Shown: positions 45,575 to 54,512 of the stretch, in pieces
How positions within the stretch are numbered: position 1 is the stretch's first letter
How the letters are laid out: each line of letters starts with the position of its first letter
DNA from: Lewinellaceae bacterium
Lineage (GTDB): Bacteria > Bacteroidota > Bacteroidia > Chitinophagales > Saprospiraceae
Assembly: GCA_020636405.1 (NCBI GenBank)
Contig: JACJXW010000011.1
Location: forward strand, 1-64,000
Direction of reading: 5' to 3'
Length of the DNA: 64,000 bases
Program-made: the position numbers and the translations under genes
The notes under the pieces: model-generated
Database searches by the model: none
The model's input: only the letters and a program-made list of their open reading frames with translations
Told to the model about the DNA's origin: nothing

Positions 45575-46810
45575 ATGAAACATCCATTTCTAATTCCCCT
45601 TATCCCTATACTTTTGGCCTTACTCTTAGCTTCGTGTAAAAAAGAGGAGGGCCCGCAGATCCCGCCAGATCCCGCTACGCCGGCCGAGTTATCGGCAAAG
45701 CTGGAAGGCATTATCGAAAGCACCGAAGTGCCGGGCTTTGCCGTTACGGTAGCAGAAGGCGGCGCCATCCTTTTCCAGGAAGCTTTTGGCTATGCCGACC
45801 TGCAGGGCCGGAAGCCCTATACCAATCAGACCCTTCAACATCTTGCTTCCGTCAGCAAGACCTTCGTCGGAGCCGCCGTGGTGAAGGCCGTTGAGCAGGG
45901 GTATTTCACGCTGGAAACGGACATCAACGACATTCTTCCCGTTGAGCTGTACAACCCCAAACGGCCGGATGCTGTCATCAGGGTGAAGCACCTGGTGACG
46001 CACACTTCGGGGCTGCTGGACAACCCGGCGGTTTATGTGGCGGAAAATTATTACATCATGCCGGGGGAAAGCCTGGCCACCGCCGGCGCTCAGGCCATGG
46101 CCAGTATGGGTATTGAGCAACGGCCCGCCCGCCCCCTGGAGGAATTCCTGGCCGAGTTTTACCTCGAAGATGGAGCGCTGTACAGCCCGGACAATTTCGC
46201 GGACACTGCTCCCGGCGCCGCCTGGACCTACTCCAATGTAGCTACCGGACTGGCCGCTTACCTGGTGGAAACCGCTACGGGGCAGCCCTTTGCGGAATAT
46301 GTCGGGGCCAACATCCTTCAGCCGCTGGGGATGTACAGCTCTACGTATGATATTAGAGCGGTGGACCGCAGCAGGGCGGCCCGGTGTTATCTCGACAAGG
46401 ACGCCCCGTTCCCCTTTTACGGCAATGACTCCTATGTGGAAGGGGGGATGTTTACCTCTAATGAAGACCTGGGCAAATACCTCCTGGATATGATGAAGGG
46501 GGCGCGGGAAAGCTCCGGCGCCCTGTTTTCCAGCGCCGGATACGGCCTGCTCTTTGCTGCTCAGCTAGCCGATGGCATCGTACCTCCGGATTTCGCTGAT
46601 AACCACGGTATCTTCTGGATCAGGAAAGGAAATACCATTCTGCACAGCGGGGCCAGCCTGGGCGTTTCCACCCACCTGGAATTTGACGCCTCCGGAAAAT
46701 CCGGCTACGCGCTGATGACGAATATGGACGCTTCCTTCGACCCTGCCGGGTATCAGGAAGTAGCCCGTCTGGTCCACCAGGCGGTGGAGGAGTTTCTGGA
46801 GGCGAATTGA
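45575..46810 (+). CDS. Serine hydrolase lipoprotein, class C beta-lactamase fold
   Basis: A 411-residue exported lipoprotein; LLASC places the lipid Cys at residue 21. The beta-lactamase/penicillin-binding motifs are Ser92-x-x-Lys95 in ASVSKTF, a Tyr-Ser-Asn in AAWTYSNVATG, and ILHSGASLG near the C-terminus in the place of the KTG box. HTSGLLDN, typical of the family, is at about 147-154. Such proteins may be D-aminopeptidases, esterases or true beta-lactamases. The following genes for DUF4386 and an outer membrane protein lie 25 and 3 bp apart and may share a transcript. Confidence 0.9.
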   Translation: MKHPFLIPLIPILLALLLASCKKEEGPQIPPDPATPAELSAKLEGIIESTEVPGFAVTVAEGGAILFQEAFGYADLQGRKPYTNQTLQHLASVSKTFVGAAVVKAVEQGYFTLETDINDILPVELYNPKRPDAVIRVKHLVTHTSGLLDNPAVYVAENYYIMPGESLATAGAQAMASMGIEQRPARPLEEFLAEFYLEDGALYSPDNFADTAPGAAWTYSNVATGLAAYLVETATGQPFAEYVGANILQPLGMYSSTYDIRAVDRSRAARCYLDKDAPFPFYGNDSYVEGGMFTSNEDLGKYLLDMMKGARESSGALFSSAGYGLLFAAQLADGIVPPDFADNHGIFWIRKGNTILHSGASLGVSTHLEFDASGKSGYALMTNMDASFDPAGYQEVARLVHQAVEEFLEAN

Positions 46811-46835
46811 CCTTTTACCCCCAAAACGATTAAAG

Positions 46836-47543
46836 ATGTATTCCAGGAAAATGCTTGCCCGAACGGCCGGGCTCCTCTACCTGATGGTCATCCTGTTCGG
46901 CGTGTTTGCCGAACTCTACGTCCGCTCCGGCCTCGTTGTTCCGGGCGATGCTGCCGAGACGGCCCGGAACATTCGCGCCCATCGGGAACTGTTTCGGCTG
47001 GGCTTCGTGAGCGACCTGCTGATGCAGGCTTCCTTTTTCTTTCTGGCCCTGGCCTTGTACCGTTTGTTCCGGGCGGTCGATAATCGCCATGCATTGCTGA
47101 TGCTGTGCAGCGTGATGGTGAGCGTGGCCGTCATGTGCCTGAATATGCTCCACCAGTACGCGGTACTTCTGATCCTGGAGGGCAGTTGCCTGATGCAGGC
47201 CTTCGATGGCAGCCAGGCCGATAGCCTGATCCTTCTGTTCATGGACCTGCACAAGAACGGCTACCGCATCGCCCAGATATTTTTTGGAATATGGCTGTTC
47301 CCGCTGGGCTTCCTGGCCTACCGGTCCGGCTTTATTCCCCGGCTGATCGGCGTACTCCTGATGATCGCCTGCTTCAGCTTTCTGGCCGACTTTTTTCTGT
47401 TTTTCCTGCTGCCCGGGTACAGCGCCGGCCTTTCGTCCCTGGTTACCCTGCCGACGACGATCGGCGAATTCGCCCTATGCCTGTGGCTATTGATAAAAGG
47501 GGTTAGAGAACGCCCCAATTTGCTAACGTCATTAAATAACTGA
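46836..47543 (+). CDS. DUF4386 family integral membrane protein
   Basis: A 235-residue inner membrane protein with about six spans: 9-31, 54-74, 83-106, 134-163 with IAQIFFGIWLFPLGFLAYRS, 170-194, and 200-222. The pattern ARTAGLLYLMVILFGVFAEL at the start and GIWLFPLGFLAYRSGFIPRLIGVLLMIACFSFL is that of the DUF4386 family, whose function is unknown. No catalytic motif is visible. Confidence 0.85.
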   Translation: MYSRKMLARTAGLLYLMVILFGVFAELYVRSGLVVPGDAAETARNIRAHRELFRLGFVSDLLMQASFFFLALALYRLFRAVDNRHALLMLCSVMVSVAVMCLNMLHQYAVLLILEGSCLMQAFDGSQADSLILLFMDLHKNGYRIAQIFFGIWLFPLGFLAYRSGFIPRLIGVLLMIACFSFLADFFLFFLLPGYSAGLSSLVTLPTTIGEFALCLWLLIKGVRERPNLLTSLNN

Positions 47544-47546
47544 ACC

Positions 47547-48149
47547 ATGTTGAACGTAATGAAACCCCGCTTGTCGGGAAAAAAGCTATTGTTTGTCCTT
47601 TTCACCCTTTGCACTCTTACCGCCTTCGGGCAGGGTGCTGAGCCGGCCATCGAACGGAAAGGCTTCGTGATCGGGTTTGGGATCGGCGGCGGTGTCATCA
47701 GCGTATCCGACAGCAACCAGGAGACGTCCTTTGACAAGGCCAGCGGCGGCATCAGCCTGCCCAACCTCAAGATCGGGTGGATGCTTTCGGAAAGAACGGC
47801 CCTGTTGGCTACCTTCCCCGGTATGATCTACGAGTACGAAGGAAGGGACCGCAGCTTTGAGGCCTTCATCCCCTCACTGCAGTACTGGCCGAGCAGCCGC
47901 TGGTGGATCAACGGCGGCATTGGGCTGGCCATGGACTTCCCCGCTTTCTATGAGGTAGATGATTTTAAGGATGAGGATTGGAACTTCGGCTGCGCCGTCG
48001 CCGCCGGCACCGGATACGAGATCGTGCAGAAAAAGAACTTCGCCCTCGATATTCAAAGTAAAATACACCTGGGGCGGGCTTTTATGGGCAATGATCAGTA
48101 CCGGGACGGGGTGGCTTTCACCGTTGGATTAGGCTTTAACTGGTATTAA
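47547..48149 (+). CDS. Small outer membrane beta-barrel protein
   Basis: A 200-residue protein with a signal peptide (about 1-30, ending TAFGQG). Alternating hydrophobic strands of an eight-stranded barrel follow (KGFVIGFGIGGGVISVSD, LPNLKIGWMLSERTALLATFPGM, ...GVAFTVGLGFNWY). The aromatic C-terminal residue fits outer membrane insertion. It is 3 bp after the DUF4386 gene. No specific role can be read. Confidence 0.8.
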   Translation: MLNVMKPRLSGKKLLFVLFTLCTLTAFGQGAEPAIERKGFVIGFGIGGGVISVSDSNQETSFDKASGGISLPNLKIGWMLSERTALLATFPGMIYEYEGRDRSFEAFIPSLQYWPSSRWWINGGIGLAMDFPAFYEVDDFKDEDWNFGCAVAAGTGYEIVQKKNFALDIQSKIHLGRAFMGNDQYRDGVAFTVGLGFNWY

Positions 48150-48346
48150 TGTGAGGTTTGAGGTTAGGGCTGCGGTTAAGCCCAAGGAGCGCCTGGGGCG
48201 CAGCGTGTTTCCAGAAGAAGATGGTTCAATTTTGCTTCATGAGCAATTTCTGCCCCGCAGCCTCTCTCAATCTTAACCTGAGCCTCAACCTCAACCTCAA
48301 CCTGTATGTTATCGTTATATTTGTCTAGCTAAATGATTGGAACCTA

Positions 48347-48823
48347 ATGGAAAATTCAACTCAACTCGCAAGCCGTTTCCGGGAAGTCCTTCTAAATGGC
48401 AAATGGATCGCCAATACGAATTTCCGGGATCAGTTGTCGCACGTAGACTGGAAGCAGGCCACTACCAGGATCGGATCACTGAATACCATCGCCGCCCTGG
48501 CCTACCACATCAACTATTATATTGCGGGGATCCTGAATGTCTTTGAGGGAGGGGCTCTGGAAATTCGGGACAAATATAGTTTTGACCTGCCCCCCATCCG
48601 GTCAAAAGAGGATTGGGACAACCTGCTGAATGGCATGTGGGCCAATGCGGAAAAGTTTGCCGCGCATGTAGAGCGCATGCCGGATGAACAATTGGAGGAA
48701 CCCTTCGTCGACGAGAAATACGGGAATTACCGGAGGAATATCGAAGGCGTCATTGAGCACAGCTACTATCACCTGGGGCAGGTCTCGCTGATCCGGAAGA
48801 TGATTTTGGAATCGGAAGGCTGA
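48347..48823 (+). CDS. DinB-like four-helix protein
   Basis: A 158-residue all-helical protein of the DinB/YfiT-like superfamily. The metal-binding histidines of this fold can be seen in LAYHINYYIAGIL (about 45-57) and in VIEHSYYHLGQVSLIRKM (about 135-152). Family members act as thiol-dependent transferases or are of unknown function. It is preceded by 197 bp containing short CCTCAA repeats and no gene. Confidence 0.82.
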   Translation: MENSTQLASRFREVLLNGKWIANTNFRDQLSHVDWKQATTRIGSLNTIAALAYHINYYIAGILNVFEGGALEIRDKYSFDLPPIRSKEDWDNLLNGMWANAEKFAAHVERMPDEQLEEPFVDEKYGNYRRNIEGVIEHSYYHLGQVSLIRKMILESEG

Positions 48824-48905
48824 ATTGGCCCTGCCATATCCATACCTAAAACAGCTCTATGTACCCGAACGGCCCTTTCCTTCGCAGCAACAATACATCC
48901 AAAGC

Positions 48906-49937
48906 ATGACGCCAGCTATCTGTGAAGGCGTTCCGGGCAGCCTTGTGGAGGCCCGGCTAAGGCGCGTAGATCCAACGTGCCATCCAGCCAAAGCGGTTCT
49001 TTGCCGGCGCTTCGCCTATGTCCTGACCGCACTGTTCATCGCCGCCGCTTCCCTCGCCCGGGCCCAGGAGCTTCTGCCCAATCCATCTATGGAAGGCCCG
49101 CCGCGAAGGGGCTTTCCGCCGGCTCCCTGGATGAACTGCGGCCCTCAAAGCAGCGCCGATACCCAGCCCGGCCAGTTCGGTATCACCAAGATCGCAGCCG
49201 ACAACCTTACCTGTATTGGCCTGGTGGCCTGGGGCGATGGCCAGTTCGGCCCGCCGGCCGCCGGCCGCACCGAGGGCTTTGGGGCCTTCCTGCTCGACAC
49301 GCTGCTGCCCGGCGAGGAGTACGACCTGACTTTTTCCCTGAGCTACGACCCTGCTTTTACCTGGGAAGGCATCGATTTCGGCAAGCCCTGCCGCCTGCGC
49401 ATCTTCATCGGTGAAGGGGAATGCGATAAGGCCCAGCAGATCCACCTCTCCCGGCCCATTGACCATTACCCCTGGCAGGAATATACCTTCCGATTCACTC
49501 CCCAGGCCCCGGCGGATTTCCTCATCTTCGAAGCAGCCTTCGCCGATGAAACGAACTGGCAAACCTGCAATCTCTTCCTCGACGCCGGCCGCCTCCGCAA
49601 AAGCAATGAAGAAGAGCCCGTCCAGCCTGCCGATACCGTGGCCATGCAACTGGATACCCTCTGCCCGGCCTACCTGCCCAATGCCTTTTCTCCTAATGAT
49701 GATGGCCGCAATGATACCTTCCGGGCCTACCTGGCCTGCCAACCGAACAGCTTCCGCCTATCCGTTTTCAGCCGCTGGGGGGAGAAGGTATTTGAGAGTA
49801 ATAACCCCGGGGTAGGCTGGGATGGACGGGTCAAAGGGGAAAACGCGCCGACAGGCCTCTATGCTTTTGTACTGGAATACGAATTCGGAGATAGAGAAAA
49901 AGTGCGGGAGTATGGGGAGCTATCGCTAGTGAGGTAA
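48906..49937 (+). CDS. Secreted protein with gliding-type (T9SS type B) C-terminal domain
   Basis: About 343 residues from ATG 48906; a TTG start at 48825 is also open but less likely. The signal peptide is FAYVLTALFIAAASLARAQ, preceded by an unusually long Arg-rich N-terminus. The middle (NPSMEGPPRRGFPPAPWMNCG...) is a carbohydrate-binding-like beta sandwich. The C-terminus YLPNAFSPNDDGRNDTFRAYLACQPNSFRLSVFSRWGEKVFESNNPGVGWDG... is the CHU_C domain that directs type IX secretion to the surface. No enzyme motif is seen. Confidence 0.87.
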   Translation: MTPAICEGVPGSLVEARLRRVDPTCHPAKAVLCRRFAYVLTALFIAAASLARAQELLPNPSMEGPPRRGFPPAPWMNCGPQSSADTQPGQFGITKIAADNLTCIGLVAWGDGQFGPPAAGRTEGFGAFLLDTLLPGEEYDLTFSLSYDPAFTWEGIDFGKPCRLRIFIGEGECDKAQQIHLSRPIDHYPWQEYTFRFTPQAPADFLIFEAAFADETNWQTCNLFLDAGRLRKSNEEEPVQPADTVAMQLDTLCPAYLPNAFSPNDDGRNDTFRAYLACQPNSFRLSVFSRWGEKVFESNNPGVGWDGRVKGENAPTGLYAFVLEYEFGDREKVREYGELSLVR

Positions 49938-50018
49938 GGCCATGGACTGAAATGGAGAAATACGTAGAAATGCCTGCCAAGCACTTATGTCTAAATATTT
50001 TTGTTCAGGCCCGCATTT

Positions 50019-51170
50019 CTATCCGGAATTTCCTGATTCCATTTCCGCTTTTTCCCGGTTGATCAACGGATAGGCATACTTCCTCAACAGGATCTCCCGC
50101 GCTTTCGGTGGATGCCCTTTGCACAGCTTCTCTACATAGGCCAGGAATTCTTCCTTCTTCTCCTTGCTGTAATGCTCCTTCCACTGATCCGTCTCGTACA
50201 GCAGGTCGTGAGCGGCGTAATTGTTGTCGAACAGGCGGTAGGAGCGGTAAATGGAGCGGTCGATCATGGCGGCCATCGCGGTGGCCTTGTCGTTGACATT
50301 GCTGATGGCGGACAGCCGGCTGATCTCTTCCTGCAGCTCCGGATTTATAGCCAGGTGCACCCGGCCTTTGTATTCAATGATGCCCGTCTCTATATTCAGG
50401 TAATCTTCGTTCTCTTTTTTGTCGTATTTCCGGCCCTCTGCTTTGGCCAGCAATTCCCTCAGCTTGAAGCGGTCGCAGGGGTCGTATTCGTAGGAGAGGG
50501 ACATAGGGCGGATGCGCAGGGCCCTGAAGCCTTCCTCGAAGCTGCCTTCATTGCTCAGGTGGAGCATTTTGACCAGGCCCTGCTGGGTGGTGTCGTTGCC
50601 GTCTTTGGCCCGGCCTTCCGACTGCGCCAGCCAGATGGACGATTTGTTGTTGGTGACCCGGTCCCGGATATAGGCGGAAAGGCGCCGGGAGTGCCGGTAC
50701 ATTTCCCGCGGCGGCGCATTGCGCACGACGGTAAAGATCTTGTTGAGCCGCGTGATGGCCCGGACCATTCCGGATTGCAGCAGGTTGTCGCCGATGGCGA
50801 TCTCCGCGGTGGGCAGGCGGTGATCGTTTAAGAATACGTTCAGGATGGCGGAGTCGAGAATGATGTCCCGGTGGTTGGAAATAAAGAGGTGCGTCTGCCC
50901 GGGATACAGGGCCTCGAGGCCGGAACAGGTGAGCTCATCGATCGTTTGCCGGAAGAAGTGCTGCAGCCAGGGTTTGACGACCCTGCTCTGAAAATCGCGG
51001 ATGCTGCTGATGCTGTCGATCAGCTGTAAAAGCTCTTCCTGCGGCGCCTCCGTATCCACGAAGCGCAACATATTCAGGAACGACTGGTGCTTTTTGAGCT
51101 CACCGAGCACCGGCCGTACGTCTTTGTCCTGGTAAGGAGCGAGGCTTTCAAAGTCGAGGTGTTCATCCAT
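50019..51170 (-). CDS. PlsC-like acyltransferase
   Basis: A 383-residue glycerolipid acyltransferase-like protein. The active site region HLFISNHRDIILDSA (about 103-117) carries the Asn-His pair plus Asp, and NKIFTVVRNAP and WLAQSEGRAKDGND (about 180-193) form the second and third acyltransferase blocks. It is likely membrane-associated and acts in phospholipid synthesis. The start at 51170 (MDEHLDFES) is preferred over a longer frame beginning 54 bp earlier, whose extra residues look like intergenic sequence. Confidence 0.87.
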   Translation of the reverse strand: MDEHLDFESLAPYQDKDVRPVLGELKKHQSFLNMLRFVDTEAPQEELLQLIDSISSIRDFQSRVVKPWLQHFFRQTIDELTCSGLEALYPGQTHLFISNHRDIILDSAILNVFLNDHRLPTAEIAIGDNLLQSGMVRAITRLNKIFTVVRNAPPREMYRHSRRLSAYIRDRVTNNKSSIWLAQSEGRAKDGNDTTQQGLVKMLHLSNEGSFEEGFRALRIRPMSLSYEYDPCDRFKLRELLAKAEGRKYDKKENEDYLNIETGIIEYKGRVHLAINPELQEEISRLSAISNVNDKATAMAAMIDRSIYRSYRLFDNNYAAHDLLYETDQWKEHYSKEKKEEFLAYVEKLCKGHPPKAREILLRKYAYPLINREKAEMESGNSG

Positions 51171-51271
51171 AACGGGTAAAGATACCAAATAGAAAATACT
51201 ATGGCAGCAATTCCGAAAAACCATAAAACCGGAATACCTAAACAGTTACAAAAAAAACTAATTTGGGGCTC

Positions 51272-52015
51272 ATGGACCACTACCTGCAGCAACTGGCTCT
51301 GAAACTTAAGGAAACCCTGGGAAACAACCTCATTGGCGTATACCTCATCGGCTCGGCCTGTCTTGGAGCATACCAGGAAGGGAAAAGTGATCTGGATGTC
51401 GTTGGCGTACTATTCAATCCACTCCCAGATAAGCAAAAAGAGGATCTCGCGGAAAAGCTGGATCACCAACATTTTCCCTGCCCTGCCAAAGGCCTCGACC
51501 TGGTGCTGTTGACGGAGGATGCCGTGGCCAATATTACCAGCGCCCCCCCCTATGAATTTTGGTTTGCTACCGGAGCGAGCTGGAGGCAGGAAGGGTGGGA
51601 GGCCGGCAAGGCCAAAGAAATGTTGATCTTTATCGAACTTTGCCGCAGGCATGGCGTCATCCTGGCCGGTGAAGATCCCAGGGATTTCTTCGCTCCGATT
51701 GAAAAGCACCTGCTGGCCGACGCTTTCCTGGAAATGCTCCGATGGCATCAAACCAAAATTCTCGACGCCTTCCACGACCCTGAAGGCCAGAATTCAGTTC
51801 TGAATGCATGCCGTGTCCTGGCATTCTTGCGCGAAGGCCGGCTGCTCTCCAAATCCGCCGGCGGGGAATGGCTGTTGGCTCAGGAACCAGGCAATGAGAC
51901 GGTAAAGAAAGCGCTTTCCATCCGCTCGTGTCGCGATCATCCTGATCGCAGGGCCCTTCTTTCAGAAGAGGAGGTTGCTTCGTTTCTCTCAAAAGTTATT
52001 GCGGCTATCGGTTAA
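51272..52015 (+). CDS. AadA-like nucleotidyltransferase with C-terminal DUF4111 domain
   Basis: About 247 residues. The nucleotidyltransferase active site is GVYLIGSACLGAYQEGKSDLDVVGVL (about 20-45), the GS-x-G...D-x-D pattern with two metal-binding Asp residues, and a third Asp may be in GLDLVLLTED. The C-terminal helical half is that of aminoglycoside 3''-adenylyltransferases (AadA, DUF4111). The chromosomal setting and lack of integron features make a resistance role unproven. ATG 51272 is used; a TTG lies 9 bp earlier. Confidence 0.85.
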   Translation: MDHYLQQLALKLKETLGNNLIGVYLIGSACLGAYQEGKSDLDVVGVLFNPLPDKQKEDLAEKLDHQHFPCPAKGLDLVLLTEDAVANITSAPPYEFWFATGASWRQEGWEAGKAKEMLIFIELCRRHGVILAGEDPRDFFAPIEKHLLADAFLEMLRWHQTKILDAFHDPEGQNSVLNACRVLAFLREGRLLSKSAGGEWLLAQEPGNETVKKALSIRSCRDHPDRRALLSEEEVASFLSKVIAAIG

Positions 52016-52268
52016 GGAATGAAAATTAGATAAGGATGAGGTTCCGCGCTCCGGAAGGCCCGCTGCATGCCGTAGACGCCCTCGCTGCTCCGGGCCTTCC
52101 TCCGGGCGATTTATGGACCCGTACAAATTGGCCAGGTTGGTAAGGCTCATCACATAATCTGGATGTTCCCTGCCAAAGGCCTTCTCCCGGATGTTCATAG
52201 CCTCCAGGTGACAGGCTTCCGATTCTGCGTGATTGCCCCTTTTGCTGATAAATGGAACCCATGTTGTT
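52016..52268 (-). pseudogene. Frameshifted TPR remnant
   Basis: On the minus strand, GSIYQQKG in one frame is followed, after a frame change within CAAAAGGGGC, by NHAESEACHLEAMNIREKAFGREHPDYVMSLTNLANLYGS. This is a clear kinesin-light-chain-type TPR repeat pair. Both ends are missing, so this is the remains of a larger TPR protein. Confidence 0.7.
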
Positions 52269-52351
52269 TAAGAAGTTAGCCTAAGCTGGAAATTTATGTC
52301 GAATCTATTCTATGCCGGCTAAAGCTTTTCAGTCAGGAGTAAGAAAAAAAC

Positions 52352-52397
52352 TTGCTTCCTGAATTTAAAACACCTATCATTGTGAGTAATTACTCAC
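52352..52397 (+). promoter_or_regulatory. tetR promoter with overlapping palindromic operator
   Basis: TTG at 52352-52354, 20 bp, then TATCATTG at 52375-52382 fits a Bacteroidota promoter. The perfect 16-bp palindrome GTGAGTAATTACTCAC at 52382-52397 begins on the last base of that box and ends 6 bp before the tetR start, an ideal place for repression. Confidence 0.75.
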
Positions 52398-52403
52398 TTA
52401 TTG

Positions 52404-52925
52404 ATGACCGATAAAAAAGAAAACATCCTCAGCGCCGCCCTCGAGCTCTTCGCCAACGACGGCTACAACGCCACGCCCACCAGCCGGATCGCGAAGCAGG
52501 CCGGCGTGTCGGAAGGCCTGATCTTCCGGCATTTCGGCAGCAAAAAAGGGCTACTGGAGGCCATTATGGAGGATGTGGAGGACCGGGTCAGCCGCCTTTT
52601 TGCTCCGGCTGTTTTCGAGGACGACCCCCGGAAAGTGATCCGGAAGATCATCGTCTTGCCCTTCAGCATCGACCAGTCGGAGTACGATTACTGGCGGTTG
52701 CAGTTCAAGCTGAAATGGGAACAGGAGTACAACAACCCCCAAAAGATGAAGCCGGTGGTGGACAAGCTGGCCTGGGCTTTCTCCGAACTGGGATACCAGG
52801 AGCCGGAAAAAGAGGCCAACCTGCTGAACCTGCTGATCGACGCCATCTCCACCGGCATCCTGCGCGACGGGCTGGAAAGCCAGCTGCCGATCAAGGATTT
52901 TCTGCTGGCTAAGTATAAGGTGTAA
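52404..52925 (+). CDS. TetR-family transcriptional repressor
   Basis: A 173-residue TetR/AcrR repressor. The helix-turn-helix is in ENILSAALELFANDGYNATPTSRIAKQAGVSEGLIFRHFGSKKGLLEAIM (about 6-55), and the C-terminal ligand domain is unlike any I can name. A perfect palindrome upstream and a similar half-perfect one before the next gene (52943-52958) suggest autoregulation and control of the short-chain dehydrogenase. Confidence 0.92.
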   Translation: MTDKKENILSAALELFANDGYNATPTSRIAKQAGVSEGLIFRHFGSKKGLLEAIMEDVEDRVSRLFAPAVFEDDPRKVIRKIIVLPFSIDQSEYDYWRLQFKLKWEQEYNNPQKMKPVVDKLAWAFSELGYQEPEKEANLLNLLIDAISTGILRDGLESQLPIKDFLLAKYKV

Positions 52926-52942
52926 ATTTTTTACCAAAGAAA

Positions 52943-52958
52943 TTAAGTAAGTACTCAC
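52943..52958 (+). promoter_or_regulatory. Second TetR-type operator, upstream of the SDR gene
   Basis: TTAAGTAAGTACTCAC shares TACTCAC exactly, and 5 of 7 bases of the other half-site, with the palindrome before tetR, with the same 2-bp centre. It ends 16 bp before the SDR start. Confidence 0.65.
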
Positions 52959-52974
52959 TAATTAAAAAATAATC

Positions 52975-53799
52975 ATGAGTTCGAAAAAAGTCATTCTGAT
53001 CACCGGAGCCTCTTCCGGTATAGGAAAGGATATGGCCCTGCAACTGATCGGGGAAGGCCACACCGTCTACGGGGCGGCCCGCCGGGTGGATAAAATGCAG
53101 AGCCTGGTGGATGCCGGCGGCCACGCCCTTGAAATGGATGTGACGGATGAAGCGCAGGCGGTAGCTGGGGTGAAAAGGGTAATAGAGGAGCAGGGGAAAA
53201 TAGACGTCCTGATCAACAACGCGGGCTACGCCGTCTACGGGGCGGTGGAGGATATTTCCATGGAGGACGCCAGGCGGCAGTTCGACGTCAACATCTTCGG
53301 CCTGGCCCGGCTGACCAAGGAGGTGCTTCCCCATATGAGAGCACAAGGGTCCGGCAAGGTGATCAATGTTTCTTCCATGGGCGGTAAGGTGTATACGCCC
53401 CTGGGCGCCTGGTACCATGCCACCAAACACGCCCTGGAAGGCTGGAGCGACTGCCTGCGGCTGGAACTGGCGCCCTTCAACATCGATGTGGTGGTCATCC
53501 AGCCCGGCGTCATCGCTACGGAGTTCGGCGACGTCATGCTGCAGCCGATGCTCGACCGCTCGGTAGGCGGCCCTTACGAAAAAATGGCCCGATCAGTCGC
53601 CGGCGCTACCCAAGACGCCTATGAACGAGGGCTTAGTTCGCCTCCGTCCGTGATCACCAACCTGGTCTCCGGGGCGGTGAATAGCCCAAAGCCGAAAACG
53701 AGGTACGTGGCCGGCAAATGGGCAAAACCCATGATGTTCCTGCGCAAATGGGTGAGCGACCGGATGTTTGACAAATTGGTCATGAGCCAGGTGAAATGA
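52975..53799 (+). CDS. Short-chain dehydrogenase/reductase
   Basis: A 274-residue classical SDR. The NAD(P)-binding TGASSGIG is at 10-17, NNAGYAVYG at about 81-89, a catalytic Ser in NVSSMGG and the pair Tyr147-x-x-x-Lys151 in WYHATKHALEG. The C-terminus fits the oxidoreductase branch often linked to lipid or retinol-like substrates. It is separated from tetR by only 49 bp holding the second operator, so it is the likely regulated target. Confidence 0.93.
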   Translation: MSSKKVILITGASSGIGKDMALQLIGEGHTVYGAARRVDKMQSLVDAGGHALEMDVTDEAQAVAGVKRVIEEQGKIDVLINNAGYAVYGAVEDISMEDARRQFDVNIFGLARLTKEVLPHMRAQGSGKVINVSSMGGKVYTPLGAWYHATKHALEGWSDCLRLELAPFNIDVVVIQPGVIATEFGDVMLQPMLDRSVGGPYEKMARSVAGATQDAYERGLSSPPSVITNLVSGAVNSPKPKTRYVAGKWAKPMMFLRKWVSDRMFDKLVMSQVK

Positions 53800-53869
53800 G
53801 GGGAAGTGCCAAGGTAGAAGCCTTCCCACTTCCACAAGAGCCATTTTTCTGCTAAAAAAACCTGTTAAC

Positions 53870-54484
53870 ATGAAAAAAAACTACCTGTTCTACACCCTCT
53901 TCCTCCTTACTGCGGGCATGGCGTTGGCCTACGCTTCCTCGGAGCTGCAGGAAGGGGACGCCATGGCGCAGCCGCCCGGCGGAGAAGAGCCGGAAGACGC
54001 CCTGCAGGCCTTCGACAAAATGATGGCCGTCCTCACCCACAAGCGCTGTGTGAACTGCCATCCGGCGGGCGACCGCCCACGGCAGGGCGAGGACAGCCAT
54101 TACCACAACTTCGGCGTACGCCGCGGCGAAGACAACCACGGGCTGCCGGCGCTGCGGTGCGAAACCTGCCACCAGCAGGAGAACAACAATTTTTCGGGGG
54201 TGCCTGGCGCTCCGGAATGGAGCCTGGCCCCCCTGAGCATGCAATGGGAAGGCCTGAGCCGGGTGGAGATCGCCCGCTCCATGCTCGACCCGGCCCGCAA
54301 CGGCGGCAGGACACTGGAAGAGACGGTGCGCCACCTGACCGAACACGAACTGGTGCTCTGGGCCTGGGAGCCCGGTGTGGACGCCAGCGGAACGCCCCGG
54401 GAAAAACCGCCCGTCCCGAAGGACGAGTACATCAAAGCCGTAAAGGCTTGGGCCGAAGCCGGCGCACCCATTCCGGAAGAATAA
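53870..54484 (+). CDS. Exported di-haem cytochrome c
   Basis: A 204-residue exported protein with signal peptide MKKNYLFYTLFLLTAGMALAYA. It has two haem c attachment sites: CVNCH at residues 60-64 and CETCH at 97-101. It is the first gene of a three-gene set with the Fe-S and molybdenum subunits of an isoquinoline 1-oxidoreductase-type enzyme, so it is probably the electron acceptor for that enzyme. Confidence 0.9.
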   Translation: MKKNYLFYTLFLLTAGMALAYASSELQEGDAMAQPPGGEEPEDALQAFDKMMAVLTHKRCVNCHPAGDRPRQGEDSHYHNFGVRRGEDNHGLPALRCETCHQQENNNFSGVPGAPEWSLAPLSMQWEGLSRVEIARSMLDPARNGGRTLEETVRHLTEHELVLWAWEPGVDASGTPREKPPVPKDEYIKAVKAWAEAGAPIPEE

Positions 54485-54512
54485 AAGTTTGTTCAAAATT
54501 CAATCCATATCG

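Noticed and set aside
51272..52015. An acquired aminoglycoside resistance gene
   Set aside because: It is only AadA-like, is chromosomal in context, and has no cassette site or mobile gene beside it.
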